In this document: piece after piece, positions 33,800 to 41,496 of the stretch
How the letters are laid out: every line of letters starts with the position of its first letter
Position numbering within the stretch: the stretch's first letter is position 1
Origin: Sphingobacterium mizutaii
GTDB taxonomy: Bacteria; Bacteroidota; Bacteroidia; Sphingobacteriales; Sphingobacteriaceae
Length of the DNA stretch: 64,000 bases
NCBI RefSeq assembly: GCF_900187125.1
Contig: NZ_LT906468.1
Location: 2,852,001-2,916,000 of the forward strand
Direction: 5' to 3'
The notes under the pieces: generated by a model
What the model was told of the DNA's origin: nothing
Seen by the model: only the letters and a program-made list of their open reading frames with translations
Database searches by the model: none
Made by a program: the position numbers and the translations under genes

Positions 33800-35269
33800 A
33801 TGATTAGTCCGGTTAGCATTCCCTTTAAAAGTTTTATCCAAATACAAAGAAATTCTGCGACACCCATTTACTTACAGGTGGCAAATCAATTTATCCAAGC
33901 TATCGCACAAGGGAAGCTTAAACCAGGAACTAAATTATTAGGGACAAGAGCATTAGGAGACCTCTTAGAAGTCCACAGAAACACGATTACTGCAGTCTAT
34001 GAAGAACTCTTTGGACAAGGTTGGGTTGAAATCCATCCGAATAAAGGAACCTATGTAGCCTCCCAACTCCCGCTTCAAGATCTTCAAACTTCCAGCAGCT
34101 TTCAGTATCCAAAAGAAACCGGTTATACTTTCAAAAAATCAATATTACTGGACAGTCCTTTTGAACACACCAACTGCGACTATATATTAAATGATGGCAG
34201 TCCTGACATCCGATTGACCCAATTCGACGATTTATCAAGATTTTATAGCTCCAACATGAAGCGCAAAAGCAATCGTTCTAAAATGGGCTATTACAATCAA
34301 GAAGGCAGTGAGTATTTCAAGGAACAGATGCTTGATTACCTGCAGAGCAGTCGAGCCTTGAAGATCAATAAAAACAATCTTCTCATCAGTAGAAGTATAG
34401 AAATGAGTCTTTTTATTATTTCTGAGATCTTGCTTTCAGCAGATGACACTGTTGTTGTAGCTGAACTGAGTTATTTTGCGGCAAACATGATTTTTCAGAA
34501 ATCAGGCAGCAAAATCAAATCCATTCCTTTAGAAGATGACGGCATAGATGTGGAAGCCCTGGAAAGACTTTGCAAAAAGCAAACTGTCCGTATGCTATAC
34601 CTCACGGCACAACAGCATTACCCTACTACAGTTAGCCTGAGCGCGCATAAAAGAATGAAAATCCTTCAACTTGCCAATCAATACGGCTTCATTATCGTAG
34701 AGGATGACCATGATTACGATTTCCAGTTCGACAAGCAGCCTCTATTGCCCCTTGCCACTTCAGATCAGAATGGAATGTTGATTTATGTAGGTTCCTTTGG
34801 GAAATCACTTGCGCCGGGATTCCGAACAAGTTTTATCATTGCCCCTGAAAACCTAATGGTAGAAATGCGAAAGCATTTAGGGATCATTGACAGGCAAGGC
34901 GACATCCTTATGGAGCAAGCTTTAGGCGAAATGATTGAAGAAGGTGCGATCCATAGGCACCTCAAAAAATCGTTGAAAGTATATAAAGAAAGAAGAGATT
35001 ACATGGCCCATTTACTGGAAAAAGAATTAGGTGATATGTTGGAATTTCAAATTCCAAATGGTGGCTTGGCATTTTGGTTAAAATGGAAAAAACCAATCAA
35101 TCTACTCAAGCTAAGCCTGCAAGCTGCCAAAAACAATCTCTTCATCCCAAAAACATTACTGTACCAGCAAAAGAACCTGCAGGCAATGCGCATTGGGTTT
35201 GGAAACCTGAACTTAGAAGAAATGGAAAGATCTATCCAGATCCTAAAAAAGAGCCTCTTGGAAATTTAA
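33800..35269 (+). CDS. MocR-type transcriptional regulator (GntR HTH plus aminotransferase domain)
   Basis: ATG 33800 (MISPVSIPFKSFIQIQ) is chosen over the TTG at 33746, which lies inside the divergent promoter; this gives 489 residues. The N-terminal winged helix (about 15-85) reads PIYLQVANQFIQAI, LGTRALGDLLEVHRNTITAV, GWVEIHPNKGTYV. A fold-type I aminotransferase domain follows with YYNQEGSEYFKEQML, EDDHDYDF and the PLP lysine in GSFGKSLAPGFR. MocR regulators sense PLP and amino compounds. Only 64 bp separate it from the divergent biotin operon, so control of bio genes is the natural inference, though MocR proteins more often control PLP or GABA genes. Confidence 0.85.
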   Translation: MISPVSIPFKSFIQIQRNSATPIYLQVANQFIQAIAQGKLKPGTKLLGTRALGDLLEVHRNTITAVYEELFGQGWVEIHPNKGTYVASQLPLQDLQTSSSFQYPKETGYTFKKSILLDSPFEHTNCDYILNDGSPDIRLTQFDDLSRFYSSNMKRKSNRSKMGYYNQEGSEYFKEQMLDYLQSSRALKINKNNLLISRSIEMSLFIISEILLSADDTVVVAELSYFAANMIFQKSGSKIKSIPLEDDGIDVEALERLCKKQTVRMLYLTAQQHYPTTVSLSAHKRMKILQLANQYGFIIVEDDHDYDFQFDKQPLLPLATSDQNGMLIYVGSFGKSLAPGFRTSFIIAPENLMVEMRKHLGIIDRQGDILMEQALGEMIEEGAIHRHLKKSLKVYKERRDYMAHLLEKELGDMLEFQIPNGGLAFWLKWKKPINLLKLSLQAAKNNLFIPKTLLYQQKNLQAMRIGFGNLNLEEMERSIQILKKSLLEI

Positions 35270-35272
35270 TGC

Positions 35273-35689
35273 TTAGTTAGCCAAAATCGGTCTGCTTTCT
35301 CTTGGTTGCGAATCTTTATAATGCACATACATGCGCTTATATTTCACCATCTCCCGAGAATCCGCAAGATAATTCATCTTGGTATCCCTGAAGACTAATT
35401 GAGCAGCCTTTTTCTCCATTTTAGTTGCAAAATCAAGAAACTCGCGAAAAAGCAGCCGGCGTTCATGGGTAGAGAAACTACTCTGTTGACAAACATTTAA
35501 GATTAGCTCTTCATCAAAATGCAAGGTAATTTTAGTGCCATGTGAATTCAAGAGGTAAAAAATCGGTCTAGCAGAATTATTTGGGAATAAGCCAAACCCT
35601 ATAACACCATTATCAGTGTTGAATACGTAAGCATAAAAGTGCATAGTGCCAATCAATGCAGAATCTACTAGTATGTTTTTGGTAACCAT
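35273..35689 (-). CDS. Hypothetical protein, 138 aa
   Basis: I do not recognise this protein. It is soluble, with a beta-rich first half (MHFYAYVFNTDNGVIGFGLF, RPIFYLLNSHGTKITLHFDE) and a helical, charged second half (HERRLLFREFLDFATKMEKK), followed by a basic tail. It has one Cys and no signal peptide. It converges tail to tail with the MocR gene, 3 bp apart, without a visible terminator between them. Confidence 0.55.
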   Translation of the reverse strand: MVTKNILVDSALIGTMHFYAYVFNTDNGVIGFGLFPNNSARPIFYLLNSHGTKITLHFDEELILNVCQQSSFSTHERRLLFREFLDFATKMEKKAAQLVFRDTKMNYLADSREMVKYKRMYVHYKDSQPRESRPILAN

Positions 35690-35877
35690 AGCTTCATAAT
35701 TAATGATGTTAATAAATAAAAGATTATTAGAGATTCAACAGAAAAATCTATAATGACCTTTAATTGGTTTAATTTACTCTTTTGGTTAGTAACGGCTGTA
35801 AAGATTTAGATTATCTTATTATTAATTAATTGAAATATAAACCTTTAAGCCACTTATCAATACTTGGAGCTTACAAA

Positions 35878-36219
35878 TCAAGCTACCAATTTTCTACAAG
35901 CCTCTGCACAAGATCTACATGCGTCCGCACATTCACGACAGTGTTCCATTCCATGGGCTGCATGTTTCTCACATTCTTCAGCACAGGATTCGCAGATGTC
36001 CAAACAAATTCTAACTAACTCTAACTTAGACCCACTGTCCATAATCAACAGTTTATAGGTAGACTCACAAATCTCTGCACATTCCAAATCTGTTTGAATG
36101 CACTTGCGCATCATCTCCAATTTCTCTTCTTGCAAACATGCTTGCGCACATTTAAGACAAGCTACCACACATTGCTGACACGCCTCTATACAATTCTTTA
36201 TCAATTGATCTTGTTCCAT
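35878..36219 (-). CDS. Cys-rich four-helix-bundle copper-binding protein
   Basis: A 113-residue cytosolic protein with 18 cysteines at 10, 14, 17, 21, 24, 28, 40, 47, 51, 72, 76, 79, 83, 94, 97, 101, 104 and 108. They sit in CxxxC and CxxC spacings along helices, as in Csp copper-storage proteins and DUF326 proteins. His86, His89 and His93 (KHAAHGMEH) add metal ligands. Such proteins bind many Cu(I) ions inside the bundle. There is no signal peptide, so it would act in the cytosol like Csp3. No copper pump or regulator is adjacent. Confidence 0.85.
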   Translation of the reverse strand: MEQDQLIKNCIEACQQCVVACLKCAQACLQEEKLEMMRKCIQTDLECAEICESTYKLLIMDSGSKLELVRICLDICESCAEECEKHAAHGMEHCRECADACRSCAEACRKLVA

Positions 36220-36626
36220 TTGTTCTCCTTTTTATTTACAACAATAAGACCGAGTCCAATAGCTTTAGCATTGATACCCATCAAGTTAACACTTTAGAAC
36301 TACATTCGTTCAAATTAAATTCATTTTTATAAGTTAATTTTTGATTTGTATTAAATTAATTACAGTCACAGACAATATTTTTCCTTGGAGACCTAGTGCC
36401 TTGAAAATTCTCATAACACTTTGAATATGATTTATATTTCCGATTAATTTTAACCATAATCGCGAAATCAATAATTTTTATTTTTGTAGAAAATCCTCTA
36501 CTTCAATGTTTTAAAATAAACTGAACTGAATTTTCTAATCCTAAAAATACAAGCTACATTTATCTTGAAATTGCAATTCAACTCCATGTTTTGGGCTGAA
36601 AGCAATAGAAACCTTAATTAAAAATT
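36220..36626. other. Divergent intergenic region
   Basis: About 400 AT-rich bases lie between the Cys-rich protein and the serine hydrolase. A TATTTTTG box at 36479-36486 could serve the hydrolase with a leader of about 130 nt, but no matching TTG box was found. No repeat or hairpin stands out. Confidence 0.4.
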
Positions 36627-38186
36627 ATGAACATTTACAAATCTTACTTTAATCTTTTATTGACCATACTTTTCCTATTGTCTCTTTCTGCGATGGCCCA
36701 TTCGCAGGGACTTCCAGAGAAAGATTTAGATAATCTGGTGGAAAAAACCATGAAAAGCTTCAATGTTCCGGGCATTGCACTTGGAATTATAAAAGACGGC
36801 AAAACGATACATCTAAAAGGATACGGTGAAAGATCCATCAATAGCAAAAAGCCAGTTGATAATCAAACTGCCTTTGCCATTGCATCAAATAGCAAAGCCT
36901 TTACCGCATTTGCCCTAGGAATGCTGATGGATGAAGGTAAATTAACTTGGGACAGCAAGGTCACTGAGTTTATCCCAGAATTCAAGATGCACGACCCCTT
37001 TGTCACCTCTGAATTTACTGTAAGGGACTTATTAACTCATCGTTCCGGATTAGGCTTAGGAGCTGGCGATTTAATGTTTTGGCCAGACTCTGCAAATTTC
37101 AATACTGAGGAGGTTATCCATAACCTGAGGTACCTAAAGCCTGTCTCCAGTCTCAGGACAAAATTTGACTACGACAACCTATTGTACATCGTGGCTGGCG
37201 AAGTATTAAAAAGAGCTTCAGGAATGAGCTGGGAGGATTTTATCGAAAAAAGGATCATGGCTCCTCTGGGCATGAACAACAGTGCAGCCTCCCTTAGCCG
37301 CATGAAATCGAAAAACAATGTCATCGATGCGCATGTGCCCATAGATGGTAAATTAATTACGATAGCAAGATACTTAAGTGAAACTACAAACGCTGCCGGC
37401 GGAATCAACAGTAGTATTGAGGACATGAGCAAGTGGGTCACTATGTTGTTGAACAAAGGAAAGTATGGAAATAACCTAGAAAAGCAACTCATCAGCGAGC
37501 GACGCCTAGCGCAAATTATGACCTTGCAAACGGTCATCGGAGGATCAGGACCTTATAATGCTCATTTTACAGGTTACGGATTAGGGTTTTTCCTTAGCGA
37601 CCAAAATGGCTACTTTGTTGCAGAGCACACTGGCGGATTAGGTGGCATGGTCACTCAAGTAACTTTGATTCCTGAACTTAAACTAGGAATCATCGTGCTG
37701 ACCAACCAACAATCTGGCTATGCCTTCACCACGATAACAAATCAAATCAAAGACTCCTATTTTGGGATCAAGGGAACCGATAGACTGACCGAACTAAAAG
37801 CGAGAGAAGCCAAAAACGAAAGCGAAGGCGATAAAGTGACCAATGAAGTTTGGGCAAAGATCAAATCCCAAGACCAAAAAATAGACTTCTCTCCATACCT
37901 TGGAAAATATAAGGATGCTTGGTTCGGGGAAATTGAAATCAGCAACCGAAATGGGCAGCTTTATTTCACTTCTTCTAGATCACCGCAATTACAAGGAAAA
38001 ATGCACTATTACCAAGGCAATACTTTCGTTGCTGCATGGAATGACCGCAGCATGAATGCCGACTCTTATGTCATGTTCAATCTGGATGAAAATGCCAAAG
38101 CAGAAAGCATCAAAATGAAAGCCGTTTCACCATTAACTGACTTCTCTTTTGACTTCCATGACTTAGATTTAAAAAGAATAAATTGA
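36627..38186 (+). CDS. Secreted serine hydrolase, class C beta-lactamase fold
   Basis: The 519-residue protein has a signal peptide (MNIYKSYFNLLLTILFLLSL, cleaved near AHSQ). The beta-lactamase/PBP fold shows SxxK as SNSK (Ser87, Lys90), YxN as YDN in KFDYDNLLY, and HTGG in AEHTGGLGG in place of KTG. A C-terminal DUF3471-like domain (about 420-515) follows: FSPYLGKYKDAWFGEIEIS. Such proteins are usually D-aminopeptidases or esterases of cell-wall or small substrates, rarely true beta-lactamases. It is a single gene. Confidence 0.85.
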   Translation: MNIYKSYFNLLLTILFLLSLSAMAHSQGLPEKDLDNLVEKTMKSFNVPGIALGIIKDGKTIHLKGYGERSINSKKPVDNQTAFAIASNSKAFTAFALGMLMDEGKLTWDSKVTEFIPEFKMHDPFVTSEFTVRDLLTHRSGLGLGAGDLMFWPDSANFNTEEVIHNLRYLKPVSSLRTKFDYDNLLYIVAGEVLKRASGMSWEDFIEKRIMAPLGMNNSAASLSRMKSKNNVIDAHVPIDGKLITIARYLSETTNAAGGINSSIEDMSKWVTMLLNKGKYGNNLEKQLISERRLAQIMTLQTVIGGSGPYNAHFTGYGLGFFLSDQNGYFVAEHTGGLGGMVTQVTLIPELKLGIIVLTNQQSGYAFTTITNQIKDSYFGIKGTDRLTELKAREAKNESEGDKVTNEVWAKIKSQDQKIDFSPYLGKYKDAWFGEIEISNRNGQLYFTSSRSPQLQGKMHYYQGNTFVAAWNDRSMNADSYVMFNLDENAKAESIKMKAVSPLTDFSFDFHDLDLKRIN

Positions 38187-38187
38187 T

Positions 38188-38225
38188 TTTTTGCAGCATT
38201 ATGAATGCTGTAAAAGAGGTTTTTT
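38188..38225 (+). terminator. Probable terminator of the serine hydrolase gene
   Basis: The stem TTTTGCAGCATT/AATGCTGTAAAA with loop ATG is followed after four bases by six T. It starts just after the stop codon. Confidence 0.5.
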
Positions 38226-38343
38226 AGCCAACAAATAAAAATATCTCATTAGAAATGAGCTTTTTCGCTGTTTAAAGCATTGAATAGCGTAAAAACATTT
38301 GGAGTATATAGAGATTAATGATACTTTTGTATCACAAAATCAC

Positions 38344-38418
38344 GGTAGGTATAGCTCAGTTGGTTAGAGCACTAGATTGTGGTTCTAGGGGTCGTGGGTT
38401 CGAGCCCCATTACTTACC
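38344..38418 (+). tRNA. tRNA-His (anticodon GTG)
   Basis: The cloverleaf is complete. G-1 is at 38344, the acceptor GTAGGTA pairs with TACTTAC (one G:U), the D stem is GCTC/GAGC, the anticodon stem CTAGA/TCTAG holds loop TTGTGGT (GTG at 38379-38381), and the T stem GTGGG/CCCAT holds loop TTCGAGC. The encoded G-1 opposite discriminator C73 is diagnostic of tRNA-His. The CCA end is not encoded. A terminator follows within 6 bp, so it is transcribed alone. Confidence 0.96.
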
Positions 38419-38423
38419 CGGTT

Positions 38424-38452
38424 AAAGGAGGTCCAAAAGACCTCCTTTTTTT
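38424..38452 (+). terminator. Terminator of tRNA-His
   Basis: The 10-bp stem AAAGGAGGTC/GACCTCCTTT with loop CAAAA runs into a T tract. Confidence 0.88.
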
Positions 38453-38776
38453 ATGGAGCAAAACACAAGTTTCCAGCTTGTTACCGCGGCTTTCTGCACT
38501 GACACTTCAACTCGCATCTTCCAGACTTTTCCTCGAAACCCCAGTTTTTAGTGACTCCATTTGAAATACGATTCCAGCTCATACGGCCTAATTCGTCTTT
38601 AAACGCAATCGTAGTGACGCAATCGTAGTGACTCAATTTTAGTGACACAAAATTTCTAAATCATCTTAACCGGTGAATTGAAAAGTTACAAAACTGCCCC
38701 ACAAATGCCATAAAAAGAAGAGCTCATAAATATTAAAAAATCTCAACAACTTGCGAACCTGCATACAAAATAAAAA
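38453..38776. other. Gene-free stretch after tRNA-His
   Basis: There is no supported ORF. The only pattern is a 14-bp tandem repeat at 38604-38645. Confidence 0.55.
38604..38645. repeat. Three tandem 14-bp units
   Basis: Two exact units CGCAATCGTAGTGA (38604-38617, 38618-38631) and a decayed third, CTCAATTTTAGTGA, lie in tandem. Confidence 0.75.
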
Positions 38777-38798
38777 CGGATTGACTTTCATCAACCCG
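38777..38798 (-). terminator. Terminator of the WbqC gene
   Basis: The stem CGGATTGA/TCAACCCG (one mismatch) with a 6-nt loop is followed on the minus strand by five U. It lies 17 bp past the stop. Confidence 0.65.
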
Positions 38799-38814
38799 CT
38801 TTTTTTCACCAATT

Positions 38815-39537
38815 CTAATTCAATTTATAATTATCTAGCATTTCATGCACTTCTTCTCTGCTATTGAACATCAAAGTATCCAGGATGGATAGACCAGGCT
38901 CAAAAGCCCTGCCCCCTTGATGGTAATTCCGAAGGTTAATCTCATGGAAGTAAATCTCAATATCCGATTGCAAATATTTCTCTCGATTATAAAAACTCAT
39001 CCCCCCAATCGGATTGATATAAGAAATATTAGGGCCCATCGTCTTACAGATATTCAAAGCCCATTCATCCGAATCCATTGGTTGCTCAATCACCAGTTCC
39101 ATCTCCGAAAGAGACTCTATTACTCTTGGCATATCCAAGTAATTACAGATCTCGGTCAGTACATGCCGGTTCAAGGAAGTAATATCATCAAAATCCTTTG
39201 ATAGGGTCTCTTTCAAAAATTCCACAGTAGGCTTATAATAAGGAGCAATCTTCTTATAGATGGCCACTTGTGCCATTATTTTCTCCTTCCATGGCTGTCC
39301 ATTGTCCAAAACACAATCCTTGATCAACGAAGCTCTGCCATTTGGTTTTTTCACTGGGACTTGGATATATAACCAACCATCATCCTGTTTCAAAATCCGG
39401 TTCCGCTCTATCCAACCTCGTTGAATAAATTGCACGGTATCCAATAAAATAAATCGATCCGTATGTTTCAATAAACTGATATAACCTAAATACGGAAAGA
39501 AATAAGGCTGAATAATTCCAATTTTTTTTCTAAGCAT
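38815..39537 (-). CDS. WbqC-like family protein
   Basis: The start at ATG 39535-39537 (MLRKKIGIIQPYFFPYLGYI) gives 240 residues; the 18-residue upstream extension is not conserved-looking. The WbqC pattern is clear: IIQPYFFPYLGYISLLKHTD, FIQRGWIERNRIL, WLYIQVPVKKP, YINPIGGMSFY and YHQGGRAFEPGLSILDTLMF. WbqC proteins occur in O-antigen clusters and are suspected of sugar modification, but the reaction is unproven. Here it stands alone, far from polysaccharide genes. Confidence 0.85.
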   Translation of the reverse strand: MLRKKIGIIQPYFFPYLGYISLLKHTDRFILLDTVQFIQRGWIERNRILKQDDGWLYIQVPVKKPNGRASLIKDCVLDNGQPWKEKIMAQVAIYKKIAPYYKPTVEFLKETLSKDFDDITSLNRHVLTEICNYLDMPRVIESLSEMELVIEQPMDSDEWALNICKTMGPNISYINPIGGMSFYNREKYLQSDIEIYFHEINLRNYHQGGRAFEPGLSILDTLMFNSREEVHEMLDNYKLN

Positions 39538-39921
39538 TTTATTTAATAATAGTTTGGTGTGTGTGCATACCTCTACCCGCAAGAAGCCCACAGGATGTGG
39601 TGTTTTCTTTTAGATATAGAATTTTATTCCATTCGGAATTTTATCTAGATAGATTTAATTAATAGTTCTACAATTTACAGGCTAAAATCAGTGTGATTTA
39701 CTTGCGATAGAACCGTAAAATCTATCAATTTTTGATCAATAATGCCCTAAATCGGATTGATTGGGACACCTTAACCACTAACTAAACCAAAGGTAAAACG
39801 AACATTTCGACTATTATTACGGATTACCATAATTCGATACCAATAAATATTAAAAAGTGCCTTAATCGCATGCTATTTAACTTCCAAGATTTTTGTAAAT
39901 TGTATCATCGCTCGACCTAAC
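39538..39921. other. Divergent intergenic region
   Basis: The region separates the WbqC gene and the propeller gene. The sequence is AT-rich with no convincing promoter boxes, hairpin or repeat that I can support. Confidence 0.4.
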
Positions 39922-41496
39922 ATGAAAAAACTACTCGCTATAATCGCCCTTTTCCTTATTATCATCAGTCCTACCCAATCTCAGACTGCAGCTACCGACA
40001 TACAATTTGTCCGTCAGGCAGTCAAGAGGATTATCTTTGATCAGGATCAATCTATTTCCCTGGCCAGCCTGAAGCCTGAAAAGATTATTGGATTAGATGT
40101 GATGCACCCGGTCCATCATTTAGGCAAGGACAGCGCAAGGATTAGCATTGAAAATGGAATTCTTCAATTTTCCACCCCTTCTGAGTCCGAAACGACTATG
40201 TGGTTAGCTGGGTTTAATCCTTTTGCCACATACATCATGGAAGTTGGCGAAATAACCGGCGCAGGGAAACTGGGATTTCAATTTGCGGACCCCAAAAACA
40301 AAGAAAAGGTTATGGTCTCAATAGCATACAGGACAGGACTTATAGCTGACATTGAATTTAACCGTCAAAAACCAACAGAGCATATTGATTTCAATCAATC
40401 GATTTATATCCCCGATCATAAAGACATTCCATTAAAAGGCAAGTTGATCTTACAAATGCTGGGCAGTGGATTGACGTTATACCTTCAAAACGAAGAATTA
40501 CCCATCGTCTTAGCCCAAATGGATTTTGCAGAACATATAGACCTTCGTGAAATTGAAAAGATCCACAAATTCCAAACTTCATTATATGTACAGCAGCAAA
40601 AAGGAACCATAGCAATCCAATCGATAGACATCCAATTGAACGCAGGGATGGGACTAGCAGATATTCGAGCACTGACTTATGAAACCGGTGAACCCATTAT
40701 GGATCAAGGTCGTTTATGGTTCAGCATGAGCGTTCGAGGACGGGCCTTGCCCCATCACCTACAAGGCATCTTCAGCATGAATCCTTCAGTATTTGACATC
40801 AAATTCGAGGGCATTGTGGTCTTTGACCGTGGAGATGGATTATGGCGAAACGAGGTGGCCTCCCATATCTTCTTTGATCGTCGGGATTCCATTTGGAGAG
40901 GTATCACGACTGGATTTAGCGCTTATGCCAATAAAACCGAGAAAAAACAATTACTAGCGATTGAGTCGAAACGGGATCCTCGATTTGGTTTCTCCGTGAT
41001 GAAAGCCAAACCAATGGGTCAAGTTGGCGACATTGAAGACCCGCATATTATATTTGACAAGAACGCAAATAAATGGCGCATATTGACCTGTGAAAATAGC
41101 GATGGTTACAAAGCGATTATATTGGAATCTGATCATTGGGATAAAGATTACAAGAAGATAGCTGGACCAGTAAAACATAACTCAACCGGAACTTCTATTC
41201 AAAGAATCAACGGAAAACTCTATTGTTTTTCAGGCAGCTCCGAAAAAGAAGTCTTCATCTATTCCTATCCTGACCTTAAAGAATTGGGTCAATTAAAAAT
41301 GGATCTTCCTCCATGGGACGAAAATAGCAACAGTAGGGTTTGGCCGAATGTCATACAGCTTCCTGACGGATACCCCTCAAAATATATCGCCCTGATGATG
41401 GATCGCTTCAATTACCCTGGTTTAAAAGGACCAAATTGGACTTATGGAGCCTTATACCTCTATCATGGCTATGAAGAGGAAAGCAAAAAACATTAG
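39922..41496 (+). CDS. Secreted protein with a glycosidase-like beta-propeller
   Basis: The 524-residue protein has signal peptide MKKLLAIIALFLIIISPTQS and matures near SQTAATD. Residues about 60-230 look like a beta-sandwich (WLAGFNPFATYIMEVGEITG, GKLGFQFADP). Residues 260-520 show repeated Asp-containing blades (GIVVFDRGDGLWRNEVA, IFFDRRDSIWRG, GDIEDPHIIFDKNANKWRIL, SSRVWPNVIQL-like), resembling the five-bladed propeller of GH43/GH32/GH130-type enzymes. Catalytic residues cannot be assigned safely. It converges on the GH92 gene with a 4-bp overlap of coding ends, suggesting a shared glycan-related context. Confidence 0.6.
   Translation: MKKLLAIIALFLIIISPTQSQTAATDIQFVRQAVKRIIFDQDQSISLASLKPEKIIGLDVMHPVHHLGKDSARISIENGILQFSTPSESETTMWLAGFNPFATYIMEVGEITGAGKLGFQFADPKNKEKVMVSIAYRTGLIADIEFNRQKPTEHIDFNQSIYIPDHKDIPLKGKLILQMLGSGLTLYLQNEELPIVLAQMDFAEHIDLREIEKIHKFQTSLYVQQQKGTIAIQSIDIQLNAGMGLADIRALTYETGEPIMDQGRLWFSMSVRGRALPHHLQGIFSMNPSVFDIKFEGIVVFDRGDGLWRNEVASHIFFDRRDSIWRGITTGFSAYANKTEKKQLLAIESKRDPRFGFSVMKAKPMGQVGDIEDPHIIFDKNANKWRILTCENSDGYKAIILESDHWDKDYKKIAGPVKHNSTGTSIQRINGKLYCFSGSSEKEVFIYSYPDLKELGQLKMDLPPWDENSNSRVWPNVIQLPDGYPSKYIALMMDRFNYPGLKGPNWTYGALYLYHGYEEESKKH

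Noticed and set aside
36627-38186. The serine hydrolase as a beta-lactamase resistance gene
   Set aside because: It has the fold motifs but also HTGG instead of KTG and a DUF3471-like tail; most such proteins are peptidases or esterases, so resistance is not supported.
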